From the NCBI GenBank assembly GCA_021399345.1, contig JAAFKI010000023.1:1-36520 (forward strand): 36,520 nt of DNA, read 5' to 3'. Numbering within the stretch: position 1 is the stretch's first letter; each line of letters opens with the position of its first letter. Origin of the DNA: Candidatus Heimdallarchaeota archaeon. Its GTDB lineage: Archaea; Asgardarchaeota; Heimdallarchaeia; Heimdallarchaeales; Heimdallarchaeaceae. Positions 7,578 to 17,289 of this stretch are shown piece by piece. A program made the translations under genes and the position numbers. The notes beneath the pieces were generated by a model. That model saw only the letters and a list, made by a program, of their open reading frames with translations, ran no database searches and was not told the DNA's origin.

Positions 7578-9392
7578 ATGATAAGCCCCAATCGAGCAAA
7601 GAAACAAACTGGAGCTTTTTACACTCCAAGTTTTATTGTTGATTTCATGGTAGAGAGGGTTTTTTATCATCTTAAAACAAATAATCTGCTTGCTTTTGAT
7701 TCATTCAGAGATTTTCAAAGTTCAATTCTTAAACTTAGATTTTGTGATCCTGCAATTGGTTCTGGAAATTTTATTGTTGGACTACTTAACAAATTAAACT
7801 CCATACTCATAGGATTCGATTCAGTAGATAATGAAGAGAAAAATGAGTTTTTTCATCATTTTGCATCTTCAAATATTTATGGAATAGAATTGGATCAAGG
7901 TAGTTTAGATACATGTAAAAATATCCTGAAAGAGCAGTATTCTTTGCTAAAGAACAGTGATTTCCCAAATCTAAAATGTGGTAATAGTATAGTGAGTTTA
8001 GATGCTTTTGATATTCTGGGTATGAAAAAAGCAAAGAAACTCAATCCCTTCTCTTGGAAAGATAATTTTGGAGAAAACAATAAATTTGATGTTATAATTG
8101 GAAATCCTCCTTATTTCAATCTAAAAAAAATGGTTTTGGTTGATGAAGATGCTCAGATTTTGTATGATTATTTGAAATCTTCGCATTTGTGGAAGAATTT
8201 CTTTCGTTCTTCTTCTGATATTTATTATTATTTTGTGAAACAATCTATTGATATGTTGAATGTGGGAGGTATTTTTTCATTCATCATTCCTAATTACTGG
8301 ATTGAAAACAAATACGCAGACAAACTTAGGGAAGATCTCCTAAAAAGGAATATCTTAGAAATTATAGATTTAGAAGGCAATAAGATTTTCAAAGATGAGG
8401 GAAAATGGTTAAACATTTCCACTTGTATTTTAACATTAGAAGAAAGTCGTCCTTCTCAAACTTTCCCAGCAGTAAAAAATTTCTTTATTGAGTCAACCGT
8501 TCAAAAAGAAAAAATTAATGAACTTTTCAATGAACAATTATTTCCAAATAAACAATCTTACTTAGGGAAAGAGAAATGGATAATATCCCCTTATAATGAG
8601 TACTTACGTAGTCTAGAAACTAATACTTCAATGGAAAAACTAGGCAACATCTCAAAAGTTTTTCAAGGTTTATCTCCAGGTGTAAAAGATATATTTGTAA
8701 TTCCGAAATCCAAAGTTACACAACATTCAATTGAATCAGATGTACTTGTTCCCTTTGTAACAAATAGTGATGTGCAAAAGTGGTTTATTAGGGAGAAAGT
8801 AGAAAAACAAGCCATTTTACCATCAAAGATTGATTCACTAGAGAACTATCCAAACACAAACAAATATCTGCTAAGTAATAAAGAGAGATTAAAATCTGGA
8901 CCAGATAGGCAAAAATTAATGAAATCAGGACAAATTAGATGGTTTGATTATAGCGTATATAGAAATTTAGACCTGTTTCTGTCCAAGGAAAAGAGAATTC
9001 TTTGCCCTTATAGAAGTCTAACAACAAAATTTGCTCTTGATGAGAATGGGTCATTTGCTGCAACAGATATTTATGCGATTATTCCCGTTGAAAGTACAGA
9101 TATATATTCAATTCTAGGGATTCTAAATAGTGAATTCATCAACTTCTGGTATTCATTAGCAGGTAAAAGAAAAGGTAGAATGCTGGAATTTTTTTCCAAT
9201 CCTTTGAAGAAAATACCCATTCCTAGGTTTGAAATAAGAGATGTGATAACTCCCTTGGTTAAAGAATTATTGAAGATAGTCGAGAAATCTGATGAGAGTG
9301 ATGATGACGAAGTGAAAGTAATTGAAGACAAATTAAACTTTGAAATATCTAAAATGTATGATTTTGATTTTAGAAAATTAGGTCTTAAATAG
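7578..9392 (+). CDS. Adenine-specific DNA methyltransferase, TaqI/Eco57I-type, apparently without nuclease
   Basis: This 604-residue gamma-class N6-adenine methyltransferase shows motif X GAFYTP (12-17), motif I DPAIGSGNF (57-65), an acidic motif II YGIELD (101-106) and the catalytic motif IV NPPY (176-179). The C-terminal half (about 330-560) resembles the TaqI-like target-recognition domain, including ILGILNSEFINFWY and KKIPIPRF. Type IIG enzymes carry a PD-(D/E)XK nuclease before this region, but here the protein starts right at motif X. No restriction gene lies next to it. It therefore looks like an orphan methyltransferase used for epigenetic marking or protection. A GTTTTATATT TATA element lies about 30-38 nt upstream. 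Confidence 0.9.
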   Translation: MISPNRAKKQTGAFYTPSFIVDFMVERVFYHLKTNNLLAFDSFRDFQSSILKLRFCDPAIGSGNFIVGLLNKLNSILIGFDSVDNEEKNEFFHHFASSNIYGIELDQGSLDTCKNILKEQYSLLKNSDFPNLKCGNSIVSLDAFDILGMKKAKKLNPFSWKDNFGENNKFDVIIGNPPYFNLKKMVLVDEDAQILYDYLKSSHLWKNFFRSSSDIYYYFVKQSIDMLNVGGIFSFIIPNYWIENKYADKLREDLLKRNILEIIDLEGNKIFKDEGKWLNISTCILTLEESRPSQTFPAVKNFFIESTVQKEKINELFNEQLFPNKQSYLGKEKWIISPYNEYLRSLETNTSMEKLGNISKVFQGLSPGVKDIFVIPKSKVTQHSIESDVLVPFVTNSDVQKWFIREKVEKQAILPSKIDSLENYPNTNKYLLSNKERLKSGPDRQKLMKSGQIRWFDYSVYRNLDLFLSKEKRILCPYRSLTTKFALDENGSFAATDIYAIIPVESTDIYSILGILNSEFINFWYSLAGKRKGRMLEFFSNPLKKIPIPRFEIRDVITPLVKELLKIVEKSDESDDDEVKVIEDKLNFEISKMYDFDFRKLGLK

Positions 9393-9409
9393 CGTTATTA
9401 AGGATATTT

Positions 9410-10213
9410 TCACCCATAACCGCACTTTAATCTCCACTCATCATATCCTGCTAGATACAATCTAACATCAGGATAACCTATTTCTTTTAGAGCCAGATAG
9501 ACTAGAGCTGACTGGGGTGCTGACTCACAATATACAATTATTGTTTTATCCTTCTTTATTTCCCTTATTTTCATTTCTTCAATTAAATCTTCATTTTTCT
9601 TAATGATGAAATAATCAGGATATTCTTCGAAAAGATCTAGATACCAGAAATGAACAGCTCCTGGGATATTCCCACCTTGTTGATCTAAAAGGATAGCATA
9701 TTCAGAACGATTATCTACAAATATGAAATCCTCGGATTTAATGTTCAATACTATCTCATCTTTCGAAATAAATATGGAGTCATCTTGTTGGTTAAGAGTA
9801 AGGTTTCCTGGCTCTAATTGTATTTCTTCTGTAGATAATTCATTATTTTCCTTTTCCCATTTAGAAAAGGCACCATCTAAGAGAATAACGTTTCTGAAAC
9901 AGTAATAGTGGAGAGTCCAAGCAGCTATAGAACAATTAAGATTAAAAACATCATCAACTAAAACAAGTATGTCTTCATTATTAATTCCCTTTTGCTTAAG
10001 ATAGTTTGTAATTTTTTTACAGTCAGGAATAACATTAACCCCGTCTTCATCTTGTTCAACAAAAATACTGTCATCAATATGTATCGATCCAGTAATATGA
10101 CCCTTCTGAAATTTAGAGTAATCACGCAAATCTAATATTTTGTAATTAGAGTTGGTCATAAGACTAAGTAAGTCCTCTGTAGAGACGAAGGTTTGAACAT
10201 TATTCCCATACAT
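9410..10213 (-). CDS. Two-domain rhodanese (thiosulfate/3-mercaptopyruvate sulfurtransferase type)
   Basis: This 267-residue protein has two rhodanese domains. The N-terminal domain holds ILDLRDYSKFQKGHITGSIH but reads VLVDDVFNLNCS where the active-site Cys would be, so it is structural, as is usual in this family. The C-terminal domain has FVDNRSEYA, IPGAVHFWY and VYCESAPQSA, with the predicted sulfur-carrying Cys at 229. The active loop differs from the common CRxGxT/R of rhodanese, so the sulfur donor cannot be named. It follows deoxyhypusine synthase on the same strand after about 45 bp and may share its transcript. Confidence 0.88.
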   Translation of the reverse strand: MYGNNVQTFVSTEDLLSLMTNSNYKILDLRDYSKFQKGHITGSIHIDDSIFVEQDEDGVNVIPDCKKITNYLKQKGINNEDILVLVDDVFNLNCSIAAWTLHYYCFRNVILLDGAFSKWEKENNELSTEEIQLEPGNLTLNQQDDSIFISKDEIVLNIKSEDFIFVDNRSEYAILLDQQGGNIPGAVHFWYLDLFEEYPDYFIIKKNEDLIEEMKIREIKKDKTIIVYCESAPQSALVYLALKEIGYPDVRLYLAGYDEWRLKCGYG

Positions 10214-10258
10214 CTAATAATAAATAAATATCGTTCAAATAATAATTTTGCCCTAGTG

Positions 10259-11227
10259 CTAGTCAGATTTTTTTATTCGAGCTAAAGTAGCTGAATAAAT
10301 AATTGGTAAAGCAATGGTGACATCAGAAACAACGGTAGTCATACGACTTTTCTGATCTACTTTTCCCCAAGAAATAGCTTCTGATAAAGAAGCCCCAGAG
10401 AGTCCCCCTGTTTCAACTCTATCCATAGTAATTTGAATAGCATAATCAAAGGTTTTCGGAGACATTAGCCTTGATTGGAAGATATAGTTTTTAGGAACTC
10501 CTCCACCAAGGAAAAAAGCTCCAGCTAAGTCTGAATCCCAGGCAGATCTCTGAATTTCACCTAAATCACCCATGTCATCAATATAGATTTTTTTCATTTG
10601 GGAAAACAGCCAAAGTTGAAGACCAAGTATGCTATCTCCGAATGCTGGAACATAAATTGGTACATTTTTCTCGTAAGCAGCTCTAACAAATGAATCAGGA
10701 TCATCTAATTTTTCTCCTATCAAAGACATTAATTGTCTTGTAGATATTGCTAAAATATTATTTGAATCTTTATTCTTCTCATAAATTTCGCTAAAGATTG
10801 GTTGAATATTGTCCTCAAGTTTCATAAACGATTCATCAGCAACAAATGCATCATATATTCTGTCGATTGATTTTTCTCTTAATTCTGAATCTGAGGAATA
10901 AGGTACTTGACGGATGTGTTCTCCACCAAAAGCTTCAATGATATCATGTGTTACATTGGCACCTGTAGTTACTATAACATGTACCATATCGTTTCTTATC
11001 ATATCAGTAATGATTTTTTTCATCCCTCCTGGAACCAGAGCCCCCGCTATTCCAAGAAAAACAGTAGCTTTCTTCTCCAGCATTTCTGAATAAATATCAA
11101 TTGCCTTTGCAATTCTTCCAGCTCCAAAAACACCAGAATTCTTAAACTCACTTGCAATTTCGTTAATTGTAGCATCTTCATCTAGATTAATGTGGCTGAT
11201 TCTAGGATGTTTGTCCTTATGATTCAT
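10259..11227 (-). CDS. dys: Deoxyhypusine synthase
   Basis: This 322-residue enzyme transfers the aminobutyl group of spermidine to a lysine of translation factor aIF5A, the first step of hypusine formation. Family signatures include GSGVFGAGR-like NSGVFGAGR, VIVTTGANVTHD, VPAFGDSILG and the C-terminal GASLSEAISWGK, whose Lys (about 289) matches the catalytic lysine of the human enzyme. The length is typical for archaeal DHS. It lies just after a zinc-ribbon gene (13 bp gap), which suggests co-transcription. Confidence 0.95.
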   Translation of the reverse strand: MNHKDKHPRISHINLDEDATINEIASEFKNSGVFGAGRIAKAIDIYSEMLEKKATVFLGIAGALVPGGMKKIITDMIRNDMVHVIVTTGANVTHDIIEAFGGEHIRQVPYSSDSELREKSIDRIYDAFVADESFMKLEDNIQPIFSEIYEKNKDSNNILAISTRQLMSLIGEKLDDPDSFVRAAYEKNVPIYVPAFGDSILGLQLWLFSQMKKIYIDDMGDLGEIQRSAWDSDLAGAFFLGGGVPKNYIFQSRLMSPKTFDYAIQITMDRVETGGLSGASLSEAISWGKVDQKSRMTTVVSDVTIALPIIYSATLARIKKSD

Positions 11228-11240
11228 TAGTCTCTAATGA

Positions 11241-11525
11241 TTAGGATTTTTTACCTTCTTTAGCCTTTTCGATAAGTAATTCAATTTCTCTTGCTCTAAA
11301 AGGAGATTCTTCTAATTCGGAATGGTCAATTGGACAAATATATCTTTTCTCCTCACCCACATGGATGATTCCTAATGGTAAATTGCATATGTAAACTCTT
11401 CCACAAGTTCGACAATAGAGTGTAGAACGAGTTGCTTCTTCAAAGGTTTCCAAATCAGAATCTATAGCACAAACTGGACAGGGGAATATACAAATTGTAG
11501 GGCGAAAACTTTCTTTCGGAGACAT
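11241..11525 (-). CDS. Small zinc-ribbon protein
   Basis: This protein of about 94 residues has CPVC and CRTC pairs about 22 residues apart, forming a likely four-cysteine zinc ribbon. Additional Cys residues lie before and after it, including a C-terminal YICPIDHSE, and a Lys/Glu-rich helix ends the protein. The function is unknown; nucleic-acid or protein binding would be usual. ATG 11525 is chosen over an upstream TTG (11534). A TTTATAC element lies about 34 nt upstream. It is the first gene of a probable operon with deoxyhypusine synthase. Confidence 0.75.
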   Translation of the reverse strand: MSPKESFRPTICIFPCPVCAIDSDLETFEEATRSTLYCRTCGRVYICNLPLGIIHVGEEKRYICPIDHSELEESPFRAREIELLIEKAKEGKKS

Positions 11526-11601
11526 ACTTATCAACGGAGCTCATCAATAATTGTATAAATATTACTTATTATTAGTTTATTAACTTTAGGGATTCCTTGA
11601 G

Positions 11602-12366
11602 CTAAAACCACAATCTGAATTCGGGGAAATGAAAAACTTCGTTATCACTCAAAACAAACATTTCAACTTTTTCTAAGTCAACTTTATCACGTAAAATAGG
11701 AGACAATAGGTTAGACTTATTCTTTGGATTGATAGGTGTTCCAGTAGAATAGTCAGTAAAAGCTGGAAGAACTAAAAGTTTCTTAGTCATATTATTGAGA
11801 GGACCTAACATGAAGGCTTGAGCTCTAATCTTCTGTAATTTTTTAATTCGAGCTTGTAAAACAGGATGCTCATGTCCGATTATAATATACTGAGCTTTTT
11901 CTGGAATGTTTTCAGGAAGTTGTTGATCACCATGAACGAAGAAGTATTCTTCCAAATGAAAAAACTCATCATGAAACGTAACATTATCAAAATCTTGCAA
12001 CGCCCATGTCAGGAGGACATCATGATTTCCCTTAATGATGTGGACCTGAGATACTTTGGAGGAAACTTCTTTAATGAATTTTTTTACATCTCTGTTCTCA
12101 ATTTTAGAAGGTTCGCTAAAACTATGTTTAATATCTCCATTGAGGATGAGATATTTTGGTTTAAGTTTGGTAAGATAAGTAATAAAAATTTCAATTAGTT
12201 TATCGGTTTGATTATGGGGAGCAAATGTTCCTTCCTCTCTCATAATAGATTCAATGCCCAAATGAAGATCAGCTGCGACTAGAGCATTAATGTCCTCTAA
12301 GAACAGTAAGGGCAATCCATTAACAATCTTCATATTATCATTAATATTAAATAATTCTATGGACAT
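11602..12366 (-). CDS. Calcineurin-like metallophosphoesterase (archaeal SbcD-related type)
   Basis: This 254-residue protein carries all motifs of the two-metal phosphoesterase fold: ADLHLG (about 32-37), NGDIKH (76-81), KGNHD, VHGD and GHEHP. The overall size and the opening, a strand leading into DLHLG, match the single-domain archaeal family related to Mre11/SbcD nucleases rather than full Mre11, since no Rad50 gene is nearby. The substrate is unknown. ATG 12366 is well supported by a strong ribosome-binding site, AAAGGGGAG, five bases upstream. The in-frame TTG at 12399 would place that site inside the gene. Confidence 0.9.
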   Translation of the reverse strand: MSIELFNINDNMKIVNGLPLLFLEDINALVAADLHLGIESIMREEGTFAPHNQTDKLIEIFITYLTKLKPKYLILNGDIKHSFSEPSKIENRDVKKFIKEVSSKVSQVHIIKGNHDVLLTWALQDFDNVTFHDEFFHLEEYFFVHGDQQLPENIPEKAQYIIIGHEHPVLQARIKKLQKIRAQAFMLGPLNNMTKKLLVLPAFTDYSTGTPINPKNKSNLLSPILRDKVDLEKVEMFVLSDNEVFHFPEFRLWF

Positions 12367-12475
12367 TAACTCCCCTTTGTCAGAAATCTGTTGAATCAAT
12401 ATATAGACTTGCCTCTTTGTCTATTTTTAACTAATAAAATGTGACATTTTGAAAAATTTTATCTAAGTTTGCTCA

Positions 12476-13159
12476 TTAATTCTCTCTTTTTGAACCAATT
12501 ATGACCAATCTAGAAGCATATAGCTTCTTACATGCCTCACAACAATGAAACACTATAGAACTCATTTTTTCTCCAATTAAATAGAGAACAAAAGTCTGTT
12601 GCCATTCACTATTTTCTGCTGATAATTCCTTCAATAATGACCTATAAAGCTGGTGAGCTACTATCTCAAACCCTGTTATTCTCGATTTATCAAAATTCAA
12701 TATATCAGAAGAACTTGCATGTACCAAATGATTAAAGACATTAATACATTCAAGCATTGATTTATTTAGATTATAAAAATATTCCAATGTTTGTAAGTGC
12801 ATATTAATGTGTTCTTGAGATAATAAAGAGACCAAATCTGCCATTAATTTAGCAGCATTCTTTAGATTAGTGAATATTGGCTCATATTGGTTGATTGACA
12901 AACTCTCTTCATCTAGGGGTTGATATATAGTTGTAGTTATATCATCGATGAAATTGAGAACATTTTGGTAAAGTTGTTCTATTTTATCCGCTCTTTCCTC
13001 AATACCTGGATGATAAAGAAGTGTTAAGGTAATAAGATCTGCCATTCGAATTAATGTATCACTTACTAAAACAGAACAATGAAGAATTGTATCAACAACT
13101 TCTTTCTGAGTTCTTTTTTCCCCCGACATAAATGAACTACCAAATAGTAAGACTAACAT
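12476..13159 (-). CDS. All-helical PhoU-like protein, unknown function
   Basis: This protein of up to 227 residues is predicted to be almost wholly alpha-helical and soluble. Two similar halves, each with hydrophobic heptad-like spacing, resemble PhoU/DUF47-type helical bundles (for example SDTLIRMADLITLTLL and NLKNAAKLMADLVSLL). A Cys pair (HCCEACKKLY) lies near the C-terminus. No phosphate transporter gene is adjacent, so a role in phosphate regulation is not supported. The ATG at 13159 or the one at 13129 (MSGEKRTQ) could be the start; the second removes a hydrophobic ten-residue prefix and looks more natural. The gene is flanked by same-strand genes. Confidence 0.5.
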   Translation of the reverse strand: MLVLLFGSSFMSGEKRTQKEVVDTILHCSVLVSDTLIRMADLITLTLLYHPGIEERADKIEQLYQNVLNFIDDITTTIYQPLDEESLSINQYEPIFTNLKNAAKLMADLVSLLSQEHINMHLQTLEYFYNLNKSMLECINVFNHLVHASSSDILNFDKSRITGFEIVAHQLYRSLLKELSAENSEWQQTFVLYLIGEKMSSIVFHCCEACKKLYASRLVIIGSKREN

Positions 13160-13208
13160 TCAAATATAAAGAGATTATGGAAAAAGAAGAAAAAATGACT
13201 TAGAAACA

Positions 13209-14582
13209 TCAAAAACCTATGTTTCGTTTAGTCCAATAGAAAAAAATATCGAGAGTGATTAACTCTACATTTTTGATTTCTAAATCTTCAAGTACTCTTG
13301 TTGTTTCAGTAAAAGAGTGATAAGTCTGTTTCGTTTTTTCCAATTTAGGTAGAATAGAGATATTGGTAATCGAAATCACTGCATCAAGAGTATAATGATC
13401 TGATGCTGTGTCATCTAATTCAGTACCAATTCCAATATTAGAACTTATCAAAGTGTTATTGAAATATTGGTTTACGAAGATAAAATCTATTCGAGACTCA
13501 TAATTTAGTATATTTAGTGTGTGACCTGGATTGCTGGGAAGAAGAGTCCTATAAACATCTGTAAAATTATGAACTTTCGATGAGTAATTACCATATATTT
13601 CATCACTTGGGTCAAGTAACATTGTCGCAGGACCATACCCAAAATCAGTGAACGTACCTCTTGTAGTGTCGTTTATATCAGCAGGAGAGAGCGAATTCAA
13701 ATCACCTACATACATGATAGGAACATCACCTAAATCATCCATGTAATTGATTATTCCTTCTTGTTCTTTTTCTCTACGTTGCTCATTAAAATCACCTTCA
13801 CAGCACTTAAGATGATATCCGATGATATGTACTTCTTTCCCTTGAATATCTACAATTGCATGAATAAAATCATGAGCCAGGTAATGTTCTGAAGCATCAT
13901 CTAAAGTTACTGGATCAATTTGATTAAATTCAAGAATTGGATATCTACTCAGAATTGCTTCACCTGTTGTACTATAGGTTACACCTTGGGTTGTATACCC
14001 AATATAAGGCGCTTCTTCATAGAAATAACCGTTGAACAGATTGATAACATTGTTCAACTTCCTATTTCCACCATCATCCCATGTACCAGTTTCTACAAAA
14101 ATGGCTATGTCTGGATTTTCTGCTTTAACAACTTCTATCCATTCCTCTCCTATACCAGATTCTTTGACATTGTAATTAAGAATTTTAAATTCTTCAGTTG
14201 GTGGAGGGTTAATGAAATTGTCTACAGTGCATATTATTGAAGCTATTGCGGTGTTTCCTGATTTATCTGTAGCAACAGCTGTTATATTATGAAAACCATC
14301 TAAATACCCTGTAGTATCCCAGTTATAAGTTGAAGATTCATTTTGAAGAATATCATCAATAGAAATCTCTATTTTCATCACTTTAGAATCATCTTCGGCT
14401 GTAATTTCAATCAATATAGTTCCAGAATAACTATATCCACTTTTGGGATTGAGTATTTGAATAGTGGGTGGAGTTTGATCCCTTAAAAGAACAATTGTAG
14501 TAGGAGTAATGATGGCAATTGCTACTAAAACTGCCATACTAATAATGAATATTTTTGATTTTAGAAGGCTCATAGATTTCAA
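13209..14582 (-). CDS. Secreted Ig-like domain plus endonuclease/exonuclease/phosphatase-fold protein
   Basis: This 457-residue protein has an N-terminal signal anchor (about 8-33). A beta-rich Ig-like domain of the type found in surface proteins follows, with TPPTIQILNP at its start and ITAVATDKSGNTA at its end (about 37-118). The EEP-superfamily catalytic domain comes next: ILNYNVKE, FVETGTWDD, YHLKCC, VGDLNS, SRIDFIFVN and TASDHY, giving the usual Asn, Glu, Asp-x-Asn, Asp and Asp-His residues. It probably acts outside the membrane on nucleic acid, a phosphodiester or a phospholipid head group; the substrate cannot be told. The last 50 residues form an extra tail. Confidence 0.82.
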   Translation of the reverse strand: MKSMSLLKSKIFIISMAVLVAIAIITPTTIVLLRDQTPPTIQILNPKSGYSYSGTILIEITAEDDSKVMKIEISIDDILQNESSTYNWDTTGYLDGFHNITAVATDKSGNTAIASIICTVDNFINPPPTEEFKILNYNVKESGIGEEWIEVVKAENPDIAIFVETGTWDDGGNRKLNNVINLFNGYFYEEAPYIGYTTQGVTYSTTGEAILSRYPILEFNQIDPVTLDDASEHYLAHDFIHAIVDIQGKEVHIIGYHLKCCEGDFNEQRREKEQEGIINYMDDLGDVPIMYVGDLNSLSPADINDTTRGTFTDFGYGPATMLLDPSDEIYGNYSSKVHNFTDVYRTLLPSNPGHTLNILNYESRIDFIFVNQYFNNTLISSNIGIGTELDDTASDHYTLDAVISITNISILPKLEKTKQTYHSFTETTRVLEDLEIKNVELITLDIFFYWTKRNIGF

Positions 14583-14688
14583 TGGTGTCTTTTACTTCAT
14601 ACTAATAACAATTTTGTTTTATTCAGAAATATGAAACCATCTTAGATTTGTCACAAAACATATTAGACTAAAAGCTAATCTAAAATTG

Positions 14689-15207
14689 ATGAAAGTTCTG
14701 GAATTTAGACGACACTCAAAACGAACAATACCTTCTCCACATCTGAATCAAGAAGGAATTAACAAAGCTCGAAAAATAGGGGAGGAACTGGGAGAATATG
14801 ATTTAATAGGTTCTAGCTATGCTCCAAGAGCTATAGAAACTGCTGTAGCTATGGGGTATGCGGTTGATGAGATCTATGATGAACTAAGCATGACACCCGA
14901 TTATATTGAAGATGAAGTAGTTTGGGGGATGAATTTTAGTGAATTTTCTGATGTGATAAGAAAAGAGGGTAAAACATACAACTATGTTCATGAAATGGCT
15001 AATTTTCTGCTGGAATTCGCAAAAAAACTGCCGAATAATGGTTCTGCATTACTTGTTAGTCATGGTGGTTTAATTGAACTAGTGGCTATAGGTTGCTTCC
15101 CTAATGAAGACTATATCTCTTGGGGGAAATATCTAGGAACATGTGAAGGAGTAAGAATATACATAAAAGATGGAAATTTTGAGAAAATAGAATTGTTGAG
15201 AATCTAA
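14689..15207 (+). CDS. Histidine phosphatase (phosphoglycerate mutase-like)
   Basis: This protein of about 172 residues belongs to the histidine phosphatase superfamily. The N-terminal FRRHS holds the phospho-accepting His at residue 9, SSYAPRAIETA supplies the second Arg region, and VSHGGLIE carries the second catalytic His. It is at the short end for the family and its substrate is unknown. ATG 14689 is preferred over the TTG immediately before it. The gene is divergent from the secreted EEP-fold gene and convergent with the flavodoxin-like gene, with only about 10 bp between them. Confidence 0.82.
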   Translation: MKVLEFRRHSKRTIPSPHLNQEGINKARKIGEELGEYDLIGSSYAPRAIETAVAMGYAVDEIYDELSMTPDYIEDEVVWGMNFSEFSDVIRKEGKTYNYVHEMANFLLEFAKKLPNNGSALLVSHGGLIELVAIGCFPNEDYISWGKYLGTCEGVRIYIKDGNFEKIELLRI

Positions 15208-15217
15208 TAGATTCAGA

Positions 15218-15763
15218 TCAACTATTGAATAGTTTTCCTACTTCATGAGCCCATTTTTCAATTTTGTCCCAGTCTCTATTATCATACTGATTTTCATGTA
15301 ATCTTGTAAGTATTTGACTACTAGCTATTTCTGGTATAAATTTCTTAGGCCCTTTAGCAAACTCAGGTAATTTTTTCTTTGGAATCCTTCCTCCAAAAGC
15401 TGCTTTAGCAACAGGTTTCAAATTAGGGTACTCCTCTAAAACTTTGACTAGAAAATTTTCATAAGCATGCTCATAAAGATCTTCATCACCAGCAAAGGCT
15501 GAAGAAATGAAAACTGCAACTTTTTTACCTTCAAAATTATTACTCAAGTACTTTTCTGCATTCTTAGTCCATTTTCCATATTTGATTCCACTAGCAATAA
15601 TAACGTTATCAAAATCACTTAGATCTGGGCAAGCTCTATAATTTTCTAAATCCCAAATTTCGACATGTTGATTATACTCTTTTTCAAGTATTTTTTGAAT
15701 TTCAGCACAAGCTTCTGTTGTGGCACTGTATCTAGTACCATAGACGATTAATGTTTCACTCAT
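15218..15763 (-). CDS. Flavodoxin-like protein (HemG-type flavodoxin domain)
   Basis: This 181-residue protein starts with LIVYGTRYSATTE, the FMN-phosphate-binding loop of flavodoxins. It continues with IIASGIKYGKW and AVFISSAFAGDED, the flavin-ring loops seen in menaquinone-dependent protoporphyrinogen oxidase-type flavodoxins. A redox role in the cytosol is inferred; there are no haem-synthesis genes nearby to support HemG itself. ATG 15763 is chosen because a GGTGA ribosome-binding site sits five bases upstream; the GTG inside that site (15772) would add three residues. Confidence 0.82.
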   Translation of the reverse strand: MSETLIVYGTRYSATTEACAEIQKILEKEYNQHVEIWDLENYRACPDLSDFDNVIIASGIKYGKWTKNAEKYLSNNFEGKKVAVFISSAFAGDEDLYEHAYENFLVKVLEEYPNLKPVAKAAFGGRIPKKKLPEFAKGPKKFIPEIASSQILTRLHENQYDNRDWDKIEKWAHEVGKLFNS

Positions 15764-15876
15764 AAGATTCACCGTGTATCAGTGTTCCTTTTGACTGAGT
15801 TAATGAGAGCCATATATATAATTTAGCAAAAGACAACTTTAACATCCTAGAATTCATCGCTGAAGTACTTACAGAA

Positions 15877-17289
15877 TTATTTTTTCACAGTTTCTAAAGT
15901 TTTGTTCCTCCCATCTCCGCTTATAAGGAAGAAGTTAACAATTACCATCAGGATTCCAACCCCAAGGAATAAGATTGGAATATTGAAATCTGCGATTAAA
16001 CCAAATAATGGGGCAAAAATAAAAACTAGTATAGATTTGATTTGAGCTTCAACACTAAGCATGGTAGCTCTTTGCTCTTTTTTCATAATATCTCCTAAAT
16101 AGTCAACACTTATTGGTCGTCTAATATTTTCTAAAATGTAAATAAGTAAATAAAGAAAAACAACCACAATTGGCAATTCAAAATGTATGAATATAGCATT
16201 TAGCAGAAGAATACCTGCAAATGTGTAGAATAACACGTCCATAGCAGTTTTCGATTTTTTGAATAATTTCTTTATTCTGTAAGCATTGAGGGATGATATT
16301 GCTGATAGGAGATAGAAAACTGAATACATTACACCCAGAATTATTTTTATTATATCATCTTCAGCTAAGTTCAGGTTTCCTTTGAGGCCAACATTGAGTA
16401 GAACGAATACGATGTATATTTTCAATATTGGTTGAATATAATCTTTCAGACTTTTGTAAACTGCATCATAACTCGATGATGAAAAGATGCCTTTTCTCAT
16501 CTGTCGACTCTTCATAGCTATAAATATGTCCTTATATCCCTTTCCAAATTCCTTGAAGACACTCGTTTCCGTTGTTACTCTTTCATTCATAAATGATGGA
16601 TAAGTAGCAACTAATGAGAAATCTATTACATAGGGTATAATTGTTATTAGAAAAACCCACTGTGCATTAGGAACGAACAAAATAAAAATAATTGATATTA
16701 ATCCGTTCAATGTCGAGCCAATTAAAGACCAAGATCTTGTTCTACCATAGACAAAAGTTTTGTGATCTTGGTAGTTTTTCTTATCCATCCACGTCAAAAT
16801 CATAGCTTTGTGTGTTCCAGATCTAAACGCCTCTCCTAAACCATAGGTTGCTGCTCCAATGAAAATTACAAAGAAGAATCTGAATGGAAGACTAATACCT
16901 ATAAAATAAATTACGAAAGATAAAATATAGAAGATGAAGCAAAAGAGAAGCTCATTCTTTTTTCCAAATTTATCAGCAAGAATACCTGAGGGAACTTCTA
17001 AAACATAAGTAATTACTTCTTGAACTAAGAAAATCAAACCAATCTTAAAAAGAATAAAAGAAATACCCTCAGGAGAGCTAAAGGAAATCTTAAGTGATAT
17101 TTGATAAAATCCAGTCAGAAAATAAATTGAATCTTGGTATGAATTGGAAAGATACTCATAAAGCATTATAATCAGATATGGCTCAAAAAATCGTAAATTC
17201 TTGAAGAAACCATATAATTTGAACTTCAACATAAGGGGTTCTTTGAGAATCTGCTTTTGAATCAGTTTCTCTTCATTTAGGGTATTCAT
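15877..17289 (-). CDS. Major facilitator superfamily transporter
   Basis: This 470-residue membrane protein has about twelve hydrophobic segments. The cytoplasmic loop 2-3 motif EVPSGILADKFGKKNE is the MFS motif A, and GLGEAFRSGTHKAMI follows in segment 5, as in drug/macrolide-type antiporters. The transported compound is unknown. The N-terminal 35 residues before the first segment are polar. Its ATG overlaps the TGA of a small upstream ORF (ATGA), which suggests translational coupling, and there is no clear ribosome-binding site of its own. Confidence 0.88.
   Translation of the reverse strand: MNTLNEEKLIQKQILKEPLMLKFKLYGFFKNLRFFEPYLIIMLYEYLSNSYQDSIYFLTGFYQISLKISFSSPEGISFILFKIGLIFLVQEVITYVLEVPSGILADKFGKKNELLFCFIFYILSFVIYFIGISLPFRFFFVIFIGAATYGLGEAFRSGTHKAMILTWMDKKNYQDHKTFVYGRTRSWSLIGSTLNGLISIIFILFVPNAQWVFLITIIPYVIDFSLVATYPSFMNERVTTETSVFKEFGKGYKDIFIAMKSRQMRKGIFSSSSYDAVYKSLKDYIQPILKIYIVFVLLNVGLKGNLNLAEDDIIKIILGVMYSVFYLLSAISSLNAYRIKKLFKKSKTAMDVLFYTFAGILLLNAIFIHFELPIVVVFLYLLIYILENIRRPISVDYLGDIMKKEQRATMLSVEAQIKSILVFIFAPLFGLIADFNIPILFLGVGILMVIVNFFLISGDGRNKTLETVKK

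Noticed and set aside
11866..12198. Plus-strand ORF of 110 residues inside the phosphoesterase gene
   Set aside because: The minus-strand gene has complete phosphoesterase motifs and a strong ribosome-binding site; the plus ORF has neither.
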